NCBI GenBank assembly: GCA_033763655.1 | Contig: JANRKD010000022.1 | Span: forward strand, 1 to 63,497 | Reading direction: 5' to 3' | Origin: QFOX01 sp033763655 | Lineage (GTDB): Bacteria; Pseudomonadota; Alphaproteobacteria; Rickettsiales; UBA3002 | DNA length: 63,497 bases | In this document: positions 22,347 through 31,209 of the stretch, in pieces | Position numbering within the stretch: the first letter of the stretch is position 1 | Layout: each line of letters begins with the position of its first letter | Translations under genes and position numbers: made by a program | Notes under the pieces: model-generated | The model's database searches: none | Told to the model about the DNA's origin: nothing | Seen by the model: only the letters and a program-made list of their open reading frames with translations

Positions 22347-23717
22347 ATGCGCATGCACAAAAAAAAGCGTTGGATTGCCGTGGCGCTGGTGGGCGCGCTG
22401 CTGCTGATGGTGGTGGCGGCGCCCTGGCCAACGCTCCTCGAAAAAAGACTGGTAGCAGCGCTGGAGGCCAAGGGGTTTTCTCCGGTGACCTTGCATCTGG
22501 GGCATCTTGGCATACGCGGTATCGTGGTGCGCGAGGTGGCGCTCGGGGAGCCGCCACTCAAGCTGGCGCAGGTGAGCGTTGCCTATACACCGCGCACGCT
22601 CTTTCATGGTGCGATAGATACTGTGCGCGTCGAGGGGCTGAACCTGCATGTGCAGCAGGGCGGCGGGAACTGGCAGGTCGAGGGAATAAGCGGGCGGATG
22701 TCATCCGCGACAGCTAGTGCCCCTGTTACGATTCCTGTCACGGCAACGGCGATGCGTGTGGTGCCGTTTAAGCAGGTGCAGGTGGCCGATAGTATGCTGG
22801 AAATCGTAGCCAAGGAGGTGGCGGCGCAGGTGCCTTTTACGCTGACACTGGAAAATACCGCACCGCATCGCCTGCAGATCGAAAGCAAAGGTTCCACCTT
22901 CAAGGCAGGCGGTGTGCCGTTGCGCGTCGAGAGCATCGACCTGTCGCTCACGCTCGATAGCGTGGCGCAGCAATGGCACGGCAGTTGGGCACTCGAAGGC
23001 ATCGCTCCCACTTTTGAAGCGCGTGACGTGCCGGTGCTTGCGGCAACCGGCACCCTCACCATGACGGCGGATATGCTCCGATTCACAGGTCGAATGGCGA
23101 ACGCGGAGGCGACCTATCAGGCGCAGGTGACCGGGGAATATTCGTTCAGCAAACCCGAGGCGTCGACGCTGCATATCCAGCATGCGCAGATGCCGTGGGG
23201 TGGCGGCACCGTGGTCATCGACCATGCCGTACTTGCGCTGGCGCGCAACCGCCCCATCGCACTGACACTTGAGATGCAGCATATCCCGGTCGATGCATTG
23301 CTGGGGGATTTGACCGGCAACCGCGCAACGGCTACGGGATTTGTTTCGGGGAACGTGCCGCTGCGCATGGCGGGCGACGGTACAGTAACCATCGGCAAAA
23401 CCTCGCTTAAGGCCGATGGGCCTGGGGTGGTGACGCTTCAGCCCGAAATTATCCCTGGCGATAACGCGCAGGCGGTGCTGGTGCGTGAAGTGCTTAAAAA
23501 CCTGCATTATACTATGCTGGAGCTGGCGGTGGAAACGCTGTCCGACCGCACGCTTTCGGCAACGTTGGCAGTGGAGGGCCACAATCCCGAAGTGCAGCGG
23601 GGGCGGGCGGTAAAATTGCAAGTGCATTTAAGTGGTGATTTGCTCGATTTTATTGTACAGAACAGCCAATGGATGAACCATCCACAAACATTGATTGAGC
23701 AAAAAAACCATGAGTAA
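22347..23717 (+). CDS. ydbH: YdbH-like (AsmA/TamB-related) envelope protein
   Basis: About 456 residues from ATG 22347; a second Met follows at 22353. An N-terminal basic segment and a membrane anchor (WIAVALVGALLLMVVAAPW) are followed by a long repetitive beta-rich region, as expected for bridge-like lipid-transfer proteins of the inner membrane that reach into the periplasm. Identification rests mainly on gene order: a small lipoprotein (YnbE type) and a YdbL-type secreted protein follow. That is the ydbH-ynbE-ydbL arrangement known from enterobacteria, where YdbH, with TamB and YhdP, moves phospholipids to the outer membrane. It is shorter than the roughly 880-residue E. coli protein. Confidence 0.7.
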   Translation: MRMHKKKRWIAVALVGALLLMVVAAPWPTLLEKRLVAALEAKGFSPVTLHLGHLGIRGIVVREVALGEPPLKLAQVSVAYTPRTLFHGAIDTVRVEGLNLHVQQGGGNWQVEGISGRMSSATASAPVTIPVTATAMRVVPFKQVQVADSMLEIVAKEVAAQVPFTLTLENTAPHRLQIESKGSTFKAGGVPLRVESIDLSLTLDSVAQQWHGSWALEGIAPTFEARDVPVLAATGTLTMTADMLRFTGRMANAEATYQAQVTGEYSFSKPEASTLHIQHAQMPWGGGTVVIDHAVLALARNRPIALTLEMQHIPVDALLGDLTGNRATATGFVSGNVPLRMAGDGTVTIGKTSLKADGPGVVTLQPEIIPGDNAQAVLVREVLKNLHYTMLELAVETLSDRTLSATLAVEGHNPEVQRGRAVKLQVHLSGDLLDFIVQNSQWMNHPQTLIEQKNHE

Positions 23718-23895
23718 AATTTTCGTTGTCCCCGCACTTCTCTTTGCCTGCGCCGCCTGCACGCCCACCGTGCAGATTCAGGCGCCCGACAAGCCGATTG
23801 AGATTAACCTCAATGTCAAAATCGAACAGCATGTGCGGGTGTCGATCGAAAAAGACGTGAGCAAGTCGATTCAAAAAAACAGAGATATTTTCTAG
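23710..23895 (+). CDS. ynbE: YnbE-like outer-membrane lipoprotein
   Basis: 61 residues from ATG 23710, overlapping the stop of the preceding gene by 8 bases (ATGAGTAA). The signal peptide MSKIFVVPALLFACAACTPT has a lipobox-like end, so it is probably lipidated at one of the two cysteines. The rest is short and contains PTVQIQAPDKPIEINLNVKI, the recognisable YnbE pattern. In E. coli YnbE forms an outer-membrane partner for YdbH. The tight overlap indicates coupled translation. Confidence 0.75.
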   Translation: MSKIFVVPALLFACAACTPTVQIQAPDKPIEINLNVKIEQHVRVSIEKDVSKSIQKNRDIF

Positions 23896-23906
23896 TGAGG
23901 ATTCCC

Positions 23907-24194
23907 ATGCAAAAACACCTGATAGTGACGGTCATTTTTTCCCTGCTGATCGCTGCCCCGGCCTTCGCGCTGGATTTGCACACCGCGCGCAGTAGCGGTA
24001 GGGTTGGCGAAACGGCGGAAGGGTATGTCCGCGCGCTTCAACCTTCGCCGGAAGTCAATGCGCTGGTAGCCGAGGTGAATGCCAAACGCCGCGCGGAGTA
24101 TGAGCGCATCAGTCGGCAGAACGGCCAGACGGTTGAAGTTGTCGGCAGGCTCGCCGCACCGCAGATTGCCAAAGGCATCGCCGCTGGGAACTAA
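23907..24194 (+). CDS. ydbL: YdbL-like secreted protein (DUF1318)
   Basis: 95 residues from ATG 23907, with GAGG 7 bases upstream; an in-frame GTG at 23895 is less likely. A cleavable signal peptide ends near IAAPAFA|LD. The mature part matches the DUF1318 pattern, with conserved VNAKRRAEYERISRQNGQTV and a GKIA-like end (QIAKGIAAG). In E. coli YdbL is a periplasmic chaperone-like factor for the YdbH-YnbE bridge. It closes this three-gene operon. Confidence 0.8.
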   Translation: MQKHLIVTVIFSLLIAAPAFALDLHTARSSGRVGETAEGYVRALQPSPEVNALVAEVNAKRRAEYERISRQNGQTVEVVGRLAAPQIAKGIAAGN

Positions 24195-24263
24195 CCGCGA
24201 GACGGCACTTGAATCCGGTGCGGTTTGGGGCTAGTTGGCAGGAAAACCAGCCATGAGGAACCC

Positions 24264-25619
24264 ATGACCACTCCGATGCACCGTTTCACTGTCCGCGATG
24301 ACTTACGCGATTCGCCCACCATGAGCGCCGCTGCGATGGCGGACGCGGCGAAGGCACGCGGCAAAAAGGTCGAGATTGTTACCATTGGCGATTTATTTCC
24401 CAAGCCGCCGCAAAGCGAAGTCGAAGGCTGGCTGGCGCAATTGCTGGCCGATGCGAAAAAGCCGGAAAACGCGGATAAGGAGCTTTACAGAACCATCCGT
24501 GAGGCCGCGAAAATCTACGCCTATTCGGAGACCACCGGCCTGCCGAGCCTGCGGGCGACAGTCGCCCATACATTCACCCGCGATACGGGGCTGGCGGCGA
24601 CCACGGTGGATGTCTGTATCGGCACCGGGGGAAAAGGCGCACTCAACGGCGCTTTGGCGGTGTTCAAGCCCGGTGATGTGGTGCTGCTCGCCGCGCCCGG
24701 CTGGCCAACCAATTACGATATGTTCCCGGCGGGAGTGATACTGGTCGAGCTGGCCACCGGCGATGGTATTTTGCGCGCCCCGGTGCTTAAGGAAGCATTG
24801 GCGCAGTTCCCCGAACCCGCTGCGATTCTCATCAACGCGCCCTGCAACCCGACCGGCGCGAACTACACGGCCGACGAACGCGAGGCCTTTTTTGCGCTGG
24901 TCAACACCGCTACGAAAGCCACCATCGTGCTCAGCGACGACCCATATGGCAAGCTGGTGTTCGACCGCGAACCCTACGACATTGCGGCGGTATTAAAGCG
25001 CGGCGCGGCGGAGGCTGCCCTGTTCAACGCCGGGCGGCTGGCGTGTTTTCGCACCGTATCGAAGGAATATGGGCTGGCCGGGTTGCGCGTGGGCGGCATC
25101 ATCTCGAAAAACAAAACCATGGTCGCCTCGCTCAAGAAATGGAACGAGAGCAAGGGCGGCGGCATGGGTGTCGAGGATCAGCTCAAAGCGCAGGCGGCGC
25201 TGCTCTATGGCGACGATTTTATCACCCGCACGGTGGCGCTGCTGATGGAAAAGCGCGCGATTCTGCTCGAAGGGATTGCGGCGCTCCACTATGCGTCGGT
25301 CGCGGCGCCGCGCGGCACCATCTATGGCTGGGTCGATTTTTCAGGCCTCAAGGGCTGCACCGTGCCGGCGGAGATTTCCGAAAGCGGCGCGGCCTATGCT
25401 ATCGCCACCCCGGCGGATGCGATGCGCTACCTTGTCAACGTGGCGGGCGTTTGCGGCGTTCCCGGCACGCCGTTCTATGCGCCCGATTCACCGGCGGCGG
25501 CGGGTGACTGGCATGTGCGTATTTCGTTCTGCTGCGAGATGGCGCAATTGAAAACCGCGCTCAACAACCTCGCCCATGCCGAAAAAATGCTGCAGGCAAG
25601 CGGCGCGCACGCCGCTTAG
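24264..25619 (+). CDS. PLP-dependent aminotransferase, class I/II
   Basis: 451 residues from ATG 24264 (GAGGAA just upstream). Fold-type I aminotransferase marks are the substrate/PLP segment AYSETTGLPSLRATVAHTF, the NAPCNPTGANYT loop with the Asn that stacks on PLP, SDDPYGKLVFD with the Asp/Tyr pair, the Schiff-base Lys in TVSKEYGLAGLRVGG, and the carboxylate-binding Arg in HVRISFCCE. It would move an amino group between an amino acid and a 2-oxoacid in the cytoplasm. The substrate cannot be read from sequence; the cysteines and GGMG insertion before the C-terminal domain are unusual. It stands alone after the ydbL operon. Confidence 0.88.
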   Translation: MTTPMHRFTVRDDLRDSPTMSAAAMADAAKARGKKVEIVTIGDLFPKPPQSEVEGWLAQLLADAKKPENADKELYRTIREAAKIYAYSETTGLPSLRATVAHTFTRDTGLAATTVDVCIGTGGKGALNGALAVFKPGDVVLLAAPGWPTNYDMFPAGVILVELATGDGILRAPVLKEALAQFPEPAAILINAPCNPTGANYTADEREAFFALVNTATKATIVLSDDPYGKLVFDREPYDIAAVLKRGAAEAALFNAGRLACFRTVSKEYGLAGLRVGGIISKNKTMVASLKKWNESKGGGMGVEDQLKAQAALLYGDDFITRTVALLMEKRAILLEGIAALHYASVAAPRGTIYGWVDFSGLKGCTVPAEISESGAAYAIATPADAMRYLVNVAGVCGVPGTPFYAPDSPAAAGDWHVRISFCCEMAQLKTALNNLAHAEKMLQASGAHAA

Positions 25620-25634
25620 CGGCAGGCGGCTACG

Positions 25635-26372
25635 TTAGGCGGCTGCCGGGGCTTTGCCGCGCGGCAGGGGCGCTCGCTGACGTTTCAGTTCGGCGCGGGC
25701 GGCGGCCAGTTCGCTTTGGAAGGTGGGGTTGGTGCGCATTTTCTCATAGAGCGCGGCGGCGAATTTTTTGCCCGCCTCAACATCGCTTGGGAAATGCACG
25801 CCCGCATCGACGCGGTGCATGCCGATAGCATAGGCGCGCGCGAACAGAGCTTGCCGCCGGGCCGGGAACAGCTCCGAAAGTACATGCGCCCAGATATGGT
25901 TGGTGACGGTATGGCCGCTCGGGTAGCTCGGGCGGGTGATGGAGGAAACCAGCAGCGTCACCCGGTCATCGGCCACCCACGGGCGGTCGCGGTGCCAGTA
26001 ATCCTGCGTCGCGTCGGCGAGCCGCCAGGCATCCGAAGCGCTGTGGCGTAGCAGGGTGAACAATGCGGGGTAGGCTTGTTCGGTGTATTTTTCACCGAGT
26101 ACGGGGACGACAATCATCGGCGGGCGGATATGATCCTCCGCCGCGACAATGGCTTTATCCGCTGCCGTCAGCTTCGCCTGACGGGCGAGGATGCCGTCGA
26201 TTTCGTGGGCATAGAGTTTTGAATCCTGAGCAGGAGGTGCCGCCAGCACTTGCGGCGACCACGCGGTTTCACTCACGAACTGGAGCGGGTAGGGGTAAGG
26301 GTCGTGACCCGCACAGGCGCTAAGGGCAAGCAGCAGGGGGAGTATCAGCCAGTGGGCGCGGGTGCGGTGCAT
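25635..26372 (-). CDS. Class A acid phosphatase-like lipoprotein (PAP2 superfamily)
   Basis: 245 residues from ATG 26372, which has GGAGG 5 bases upstream; the open frame extends to 26423. A lipoprotein signal ends LLLALSAC. PAP2/PhoN active-site parts are present: WHRDRPW (motif 1), PSYPSGHT (motif 2), and GMHRVDAGVHFPSDVEAG (motif 3 with His and Asp). The enzyme would remove phosphate from organic phosphoesters in the periplasm, attached to a membrane. It follows secF on the same strand after a gap of 88 bases. Confidence 0.85.
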   Translation of the reverse strand: MHRTRAHWLILPLLLALSACAGHDPYPYPLQFVSETAWSPQVLAAPPAQDSKLYAHEIDGILARQAKLTAADKAIVAAEDHIRPPMIVVPVLGEKYTEQAYPALFTLLRHSASDAWRLADATQDYWHRDRPWVADDRVTLLVSSITRPSYPSGHTVTNHIWAHVLSELFPARRQALFARAYAIGMHRVDAGVHFPSDVEAGKKFAAALYEKMRTNPTFQSELAAARAELKRQRAPLPRGKAPAAA

Positions 26373-26460
26373 AAATCCTCCGTTCATGAACGGCGCCGAC
26401 CATGCCACGGCGTGGGCGCGCATGCAACTGCGAACGGCGCATTGCCGAAATGCGCGTGGC

Positions 26461-27387
26461 TCATGCCTTGAGGGAAGCCAGCTCCGAACGGCGCAGGTTG
26501 AGGTAGATGAGGATGGTCGAGGAGACGTAAATCGACGAATACGTGCCGACGATAACGCCGAAAATCATCGCGGCGGAAAAGCCGAACAGCACCTCGCCGC
26601 CGAGTGTAACCAGACCGATCAGCGCCATCAGCACGGTGCCACCGGTGAGGAAGGTACGTGCCAGCGTTTCGTTACAGGCGAGGTTGATGACATCGGCCAC
26701 CGGCTTCACTTTGTATTTGCGCAGATCTTCGCGCACGCGGTCGTAGATGACGACCGAATCGTTGATGGAATAGCCGATAACGGTCAGCAAGGCCGCCACC
26801 GAAGTCAGGTTGAACTCAATCCCGGTCACGGAATAAAACCCGACGACGAGCACCGCATCGTGCAGCAGCGCGACGATGCCGCCGAGGCCATATTGCCATT
26901 CGAAGCGGAACCACAAATAAAACATCATGGCAATCATAGCGAAGGTGAGGGCAAGAAAGCTGCCACGGATGAGTTCGCCACCGACCTGCGGGCCGACATA
27001 ATCCATGCGCAGATATTCAATCGGCGCGCCATAGCCCGCATCCAGCGTGCTGCGCACCGCCTGCGACACCTGGTTCTGGTTGGCATCGCCTTCGGGCTTG
27101 AGGCGGATCAGCACCTGCCTGCCATCGCTGCCGACGGATTGCAGGCTGGCGTTTTTGGTCTGGGCGGTTTCGAGAAGTCCACGCATTTTGTTGATGTCCG
27201 CCGCCTGTTCGGTGCGCACTTCCATCACCACGCCGCCGGAGAAATCAATCCCGAAATTGAGCCCGTTCACCGCGAGGGAAACCAGCGTGGCCGCCACCCC
27301 GAACAGGGTGAGGGCGAACCCGGCCTTGCGGTAGCCGACGAAATCATAGGCCGGTACGGTGCGGAATATCTGGAAGGGAAAATGCAT
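26461..27387 (-). CDS. secF: Protein translocase subunit SecF
   Basis: 308 residues from ATG 27387. SecF works with SecD in late, proton-driven steps of export through SecYEG. Family marks are the first membrane helix followed by NFGIDFSGGVVMEVRT, a periplasmic domain, and helices 2-6 with SINDSVVIYDRVREDLRKY, the typical RND-like segment. It ends with a short basic tail. secD and yajC, usually directly upstream, are absent. Instead a symporter gene ends 7 bases before the start, so SecF is coupled to an unrelated transporter. The frame also allows a start at 27444, which would overlap that gene. Confidence 0.92.
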   Translation of the reverse strand: MHFPFQIFRTVPAYDFVGYRKAGFALTLFGVAATLVSLAVNGLNFGIDFSGGVVMEVRTEQAADINKMRGLLETAQTKNASLQSVGSDGRQVLIRLKPEGDANQNQVSQAVRSTLDAGYGAPIEYLRMDYVGPQVGGELIRGSFLALTFAMIAMMFYLWFRFEWQYGLGGIVALLHDAVLVVGFYSVTGIEFNLTSVAALLTVIGYSINDSVVIYDRVREDLRKYKVKPVADVINLACNETLARTFLTGGTVLMALIGLVTLGGEVLFGFSAAMIFGVIVGTYSSIYVSSTILIYLNLRRSELASLKA

Positions 27388-27394
27388 GGGTGGC

Positions 27395-28648
27395 CTAGCT
27401 GTAATAGACTTCTTTGTTGTGGGTTTTTTCGGTGGCATCGACAATCAGCGTAATCGCGCAGTCGCCGGTGATGTTGATGGTGGTGCGCACCATGTCGAGC
27501 ACGCGATCCACGCCCAGCAGCAGGCCGATGCCCTCAATCGGCAGCCCAACCGAATGCAGCACCATGCCCATGAAGATGATGGAACCCGAGGGAATCCCCG
27601 CCGCGCCGATGGAGCCAAGCGTGCAGGTGAGCAGCAGCATCGCATAATCGGCCATATGCAGCTCGATGCCGAAGAACTGCGCGAAAAAGAGCGCGCAGAT
27701 GGCGAGGTAAATCGCCGTGCCGTCCATGTTGATGCTGGCGCCCAGCGGCAGCAGGAAGCGGCTCGATTGCTCGGAAACGCCAAGTTTGCTTTCCACCTCA
27801 CGCATGGCGGTGGTGAGGGTCGCCTTCGAGGAGGAGGTGGAGAAGGCCATGACCTGCGTCGTCACCAGCTTGCGGTAGAAAATGAAGGGGTTGATGCGCG
27901 CAAACACGGCAATCAGCACGCCAAACAGCGCGTATTGGAAGGCGCAGGCGGCCAGCACCGCAATCACCAGCCAGGTGAGAATCTCGAGAATTTCAACACC
28001 CTGCGTGCCCACCGACCAGGCCATGAAACCAAAAACGGCCGGCGGCGCCAGCCGGACGATATATTCAATCATCCGGAAGATAATCTGGCTGAAATCATAG
28101 AGGGTTTGCCGCGCGCGGGCGGCCTTGTCACCCATCATGTTGACGGTGATGCCGAACAATACCGCAAAGACAATCACCTGCAGCAGATTGCCGTCGGCGA
28201 AGGATTTGATGATGTTGGTGGAGATGAGGTTGACAAGGAAATCCTTGACACTGGCAGGGGGTGCTTCGGTCGCGGTGGCGGCGGCGCCGGCAAACTCGTT
28301 GATGTTGACCTGCAGGCCCGCACCCGGCTGGAAAACCGTGCCGGCCACCAGGCCGATGACCACCGCAAACAGCGCTGTGAAGAAATAGGTGGCAACCCCC
28401 TTGAGGCCGACGCGCTTGAAGTTGGTGCCGTCGCCCATGCTGGTGATGCCCGAAACCAGTGCCAGAAATATCAGCGGCACCACCACCATTTTGATGAGGT
28501 TGATAAACAGCGTACCGAGAATCTTGAAGGCGGTCGCGTCCTCTTTGAGCACCAGCCCGGTGATAATGCCAAGGATAAGGCACACCACCACCTGCTGCCA
28601 CATTTTTAAACCAAAAACGGTGAATTCTTTGACGTCGGCACCGGCCAT
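27395..28648 (-). CDS. Dicarboxylate/amino acid:cation symporter (SDF/DAACS family)
   Basis: 417 residues from ATG 28648 (MAGADVKEF), with GAGGGAAG upstream. It is an inner-membrane carrier moving glutamate, aspartate or C4-dicarboxylates with Na+ or H+. Family features are LIKMVVVPLIFLALVSGI, the serine-rich re-entrant loop AFSTSSSKATLTTAMR, LPLGASINMDGTAIY, and the second re-entrant loop AGIPSGSIIFMGMVL; then GVDRVLDMVRTTINITGD with the substrate-contacting Asp and Arg. About eight membrane helices are apparent. Substrate choice cannot be fixed. It is translationally linked to secF. Confidence 0.92.
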   Translation of the reverse strand: MAGADVKEFTVFGLKMWQQVVVCLILGIITGLVLKEDATAFKILGTLFINLIKMVVVPLIFLALVSGITSMGDGTNFKRVGLKGVATYFFTALFAVVIGLVAGTVFQPGAGLQVNINEFAGAAATATEAPPASVKDFLVNLISTNIIKSFADGNLLQVIVFAVLFGITVNMMGDKAARARQTLYDFSQIIFRMIEYIVRLAPPAVFGFMAWSVGTQGVEILEILTWLVIAVLAACAFQYALFGVLIAVFARINPFIFYRKLVTTQVMAFSTSSSKATLTTAMREVESKLGVSEQSSRFLLPLGASINMDGTAIYLAICALFFAQFFGIELHMADYAMLLLTCTLGSIGAAGIPSGSIIFMGMVLHSVGLPIEGIGLLLGVDRVLDMVRTTINITGDCAITLIVDATEKTHNKEVYYS

Positions 28649-28707
28649 GTAATATCTTCCCTCGACGGTAAGGCCCCTAATAAGGGGGTGAAAGGGCCGC
28701 CACCATA

Positions 28708-28757
28708 GCAGCGCACACGGCAATGGCCAGCAATTTTCATGGCTGGGTGTGCGCTGC
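28708..28757. promoter_or_regulatory. Perfect inverted repeat in a divergent gap
   Basis: GCAGCGCACAC (28708-28718) pairs with GTGTGCGCTGC (28747-28757). Inside, CCAGC (28727-28731) pairs with GCTGG (28742-28746). It lies about 60 bases before the leftward symporter start and about 180 bases before the rightward orphan gene. It could be an operator or a terminator-like hairpin. The rest of the gap is AT-rich with no gene. Confidence 0.5.
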
Positions 28758-28876
28758 AATATATGAAACAGGTGATATGGCGTGCAGGCGGTCGGCAGGC
28801 CCGCACAGCGCCATCCGCCGTCGCAAAAATTTGCAAATTTAATCCAATTTTAGGGATTTATTAATGGAAAATTAAC

Positions 28877-28885
28877 GGGGGGGGG
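28877..28885 (+). repeat. Nine-G homopolymer before an orphan gene
   Basis: TTAAC is followed by nine G and TAAG, then a GGAGGAG ribosome-site-like motif at 28892-28898. The tract lies about 50 bases upstream of the orphan gene start, between its probable promoter region and translation start. Confidence 0.6.
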
Positions 28886-28935
28886 TAAGTTGGAGGAGTT
28901 ATTTGATTAATCATTTAATAAACGGGAGAATGAAC

Positions 28936-30003
28936 ATGGCAGACAATGATCACGCATCTGATGCAAACGAGAAAGCCCCTTTAGCCTCTCTCTTTCCAAT
29001 TATGTCTGTTGGAACGACAGCGGGTGTTCTTGGATTCTTTGAAATCGATGGCCCGCAAGAAAACTTGAAGATGTCGCCACAATCGAAAGATGCTGCAGCA
29101 ATGGTTGCGGCAGGCAAAAAAAACAGCGAAGGATCTACTGATGATTTCTTCAGTCCGCATAGAAATCGTGCCTTGATTATACCTGATAGTAACCAGCCTG
29201 AAAAAGCCCGCGCGGTTTTTGCGTTCACTGAAGGCACAGATGGCCGTAAAAGAAGCACAGACAGGATGATGGGGAGAGACAGGGATGGGAATACTTTTGT
29301 CATGATAATAGACCCGCCTGTAGAAGTTGATAGCCCTCCTACAGAAGAGCAAATGAGCGAGTTGATAAGCCTCGTTCAGCAATCTACCCGAAATACTAAG
29401 GCCGAGCAGGCTACCCGGGACACGGATATGGCTGTCAGTTACATAACGGAGGGAAGCGGACTGTACATGCCGCCCATTCATGGCAATGCGGTAGAAGATC
29501 TGCAAAGGCAGCTAGGTGCAGCAGGTTTTGATATTGCCACCAGTAAAGCTCCGGATGGAATTGATGGTCTTTTTGGCGATAAAACTGCAAAAGCGGTCGC
29601 GGCGATAGCTGCTGAGATAGGAATTGATCCGCATGATATCGACTTCACCGATAAGAATAACCCGGCAACAAAGAAATTTTATGAACATCTGAATGAGAAG
29701 ATAAAGGAAAAGGAAAATAAGAAGGAGGGTGCTGAGGAGAAGGGTACGAAAGAAAGCAAAAGTACAGTATCGAATGAACTTCCGCTCTTTCAGGCTGCAT
29801 TTACTGGTGTGGGTGAGAAGGGTAGTGAACCTACGGTTGGAAATGGAAATAACCAGGTTGCCGCATTGGAGGGGTTCGACGTAAAAGGCTTCAAGCAATG
29901 CGTGGGAGGATGTACAGATATAGGCAATGGTCAATTGTTCGGTCTAAATGCATCCACGCATAACAAGCCCATTCAGAATGAGGAGAGATTGGGATTGGCC
30001 TAA
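28936..30003 (+). CDS. Orphan protein with a peptidoglycan-binding-like segment
   Basis: 355 residues from ATG 28936 (GGGAG 7 bases upstream). A TTG at 28903 with GGAGGAG 4 bases upstream is an alternative that adds 11 residues. There is no signal peptide or membrane segment. Residues at about 185-230 (AVEDLQRQLGAAGFDIATSK ... DGLFGDKTAKAVAAI) resemble the PG_binding_1 fold with the GxFGxxT turn. A Lys/Glu coiled-coil stretch (KEKENKKEGAEEKG) follows. The base composition is visibly more AT-rich than the neighbours, which suggests recent arrival. Function is unknown. Confidence 0.65.
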   Translation: MADNDHASDANEKAPLASLFPIMSVGTTAGVLGFFEIDGPQENLKMSPQSKDAAAMVAAGKKNSEGSTDDFFSPHRNRALIIPDSNQPEKARAVFAFTEGTDGRKRSTDRMMGRDRDGNTFVMIIDPPVEVDSPPTEEQMSELISLVQQSTRNTKAEQATRDTDMAVSYITEGSGLYMPPIHGNAVEDLQRQLGAAGFDIATSKAPDGIDGLFGDKTAKAVAAIAAEIGIDPHDIDFTDKNNPATKKFYEHLNEKIKEKENKKEGAEEKGTKESKSTVSNELPLFQAAFTGVGEKGSEPTVGNGNNQVAALEGFDVKGFKQCVGGCTDIGNGQLFGLNASTHNKPIQNEERLGLA

Positions 30004-30020
30004 TTCGTGATCGTGCGCTT

Positions 30021-31073
30021 TTACGCAAACAGCTTGGCGAATTCGCGTTTGGCGCGGGTTTTCCAATGGCCGCGATGGTAGGCATCCGAGGCCAGCAGCG
30101 GCAGGACGGAGCCTGCCTCGGCGAAGACCATTTGCTCGAGCGCGGTATCGACCTTGCCCCACGAGCAGGCCTCTTTCAGGGTGCTCGATGAGCATGCGCC
30201 GTCGCGCACGTCGGCAATCGTCACCTGCACGGCGTATTTATGCATCGCAACGTCTTCGTGGCCGAGAATTTCGGCGCAGACGACGGTATCCTGCGTGAAG
30301 TTTTTCGGCACGCCGCCGCCAACCATCAGCAGGCCGGTGTCACCGGCTTTGATTTTCAGCTCGGTCAACTCGCGGAAATCGGCGATGGCGTCGAGCACCA
30401 TGTGCTTCTTCGGATTATCGACCTGATGCTTGACGAGGCCGAACCCTGCCGACGAGTCAACGAACGCCGGGCAGAAAACCGGCACGTTATGCTCATAGGC
30501 CAGTTGTACCAGCGAATCTTTCTTTTTGGCATTGCCCGCGGCGAGCCATTTGCCCATTTCGCGGATGAATTCGCGGCTGGAATAGGCGCGCGGTTCGAGC
30601 GAATTGGCGATTTCGAGAATCGTGCCGTCGCAGGCTTGCAGTTCCTCCTCGTCGATGTAGGTGTCGTAGATACGGTCGATGTAAAGGTCGCGCAGGAATT
30701 TATCGTCCTGCCCGCTGGCGCTGCCCTGATAGTGCTTGAAGCCCAGCGCCTCGAAGAAATCCATATCGACGATGCTGGCGCCGGTCGCCACAATCGCATC
30801 CACCATGTTGAAGCGGATGAGGTCGGCATAGAGCTTCATGCAGCCGCCCGCGCTGGTGCTGCCCGCCAACGTGAGGATGATCGAGCAGTTTTTATCGGCC
30901 AGCATCTGGTTGTAGATGGAGGTCGCGCGCGCAAGGTCGCGGCTGGTGAAGCTCATATTCGTCATGCCGTCGATGATGGGGCGTGCATCGAAGCTGGTGA
31001 TGTCGATATGCTCGACGGTTTTGCTCAGCAGCTCGGCTTTGGTATTGGATTTTTGTTTGGTGGCGGCGGTCAT
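30021..31073 (-). CDS. Deoxyhypusine synthase-like enzyme (probable homospermidine-type synthase)
   Basis: 350 residues. The deoxyhypusine synthase fold is clear: an NAD-binding segment with TLAGSTSAGG, VDAIVATGASIVDMDFFEAL, and the active-site part SWGKVDTALEQ, where K307 matches the lysine that carries the aminobutyl intermediate. VGGGVPKNFTQDT is also conserved. Bacteria lack eIF5A, and bacterial members of this family are known to make homospermidine or related polyamines by aminobutyl transfer. Its partner gene, ornithine decarboxylase, lies next to it and supplies putrescine. The two genes are separated by 136 bases and read in the same direction. Confidence 0.88.
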   Translation of the reverse strand: MTAATKQKSNTKAELLSKTVEHIDITSFDARPIIDGMTNMSFTSRDLARATSIYNQMLADKNCSIILTLAGSTSAGGCMKLYADLIRFNMVDAIVATGASIVDMDFFEALGFKHYQGSASGQDDKFLRDLYIDRIYDTYIDEEELQACDGTILEIANSLEPRAYSSREFIREMGKWLAAGNAKKKDSLVQLAYEHNVPVFCPAFVDSSAGFGLVKHQVDNPKKHMVLDAIADFRELTELKIKAGDTGLLMVGGGVPKNFTQDTVVCAEILGHEDVAMHKYAVQVTIADVRDGACSSSTLKEACSWGKVDTALEQMVFAEAGSVLPLLASDAYHRGHWKTRAKREFAKLFA

Positions 31074-31209
31074 GGTAGTTCTCCGTTATTTCTCTAGGCG
31101 GGGGCAATAGCAAAAGAAACAGCCCCTGTCACATAAAAACATGGTCTTTTTCGGGGGGTCCCGGTATTGCCTTTGGCAAACCGGGATGACGCCCTAAACG
31201 ACCGCTTGG

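Noticed and set aside
28681..28700. Terminator-like CCCCTAATAAGGGG hairpin near 28675
   Set aside because: Only four base pairs; too weak to support.
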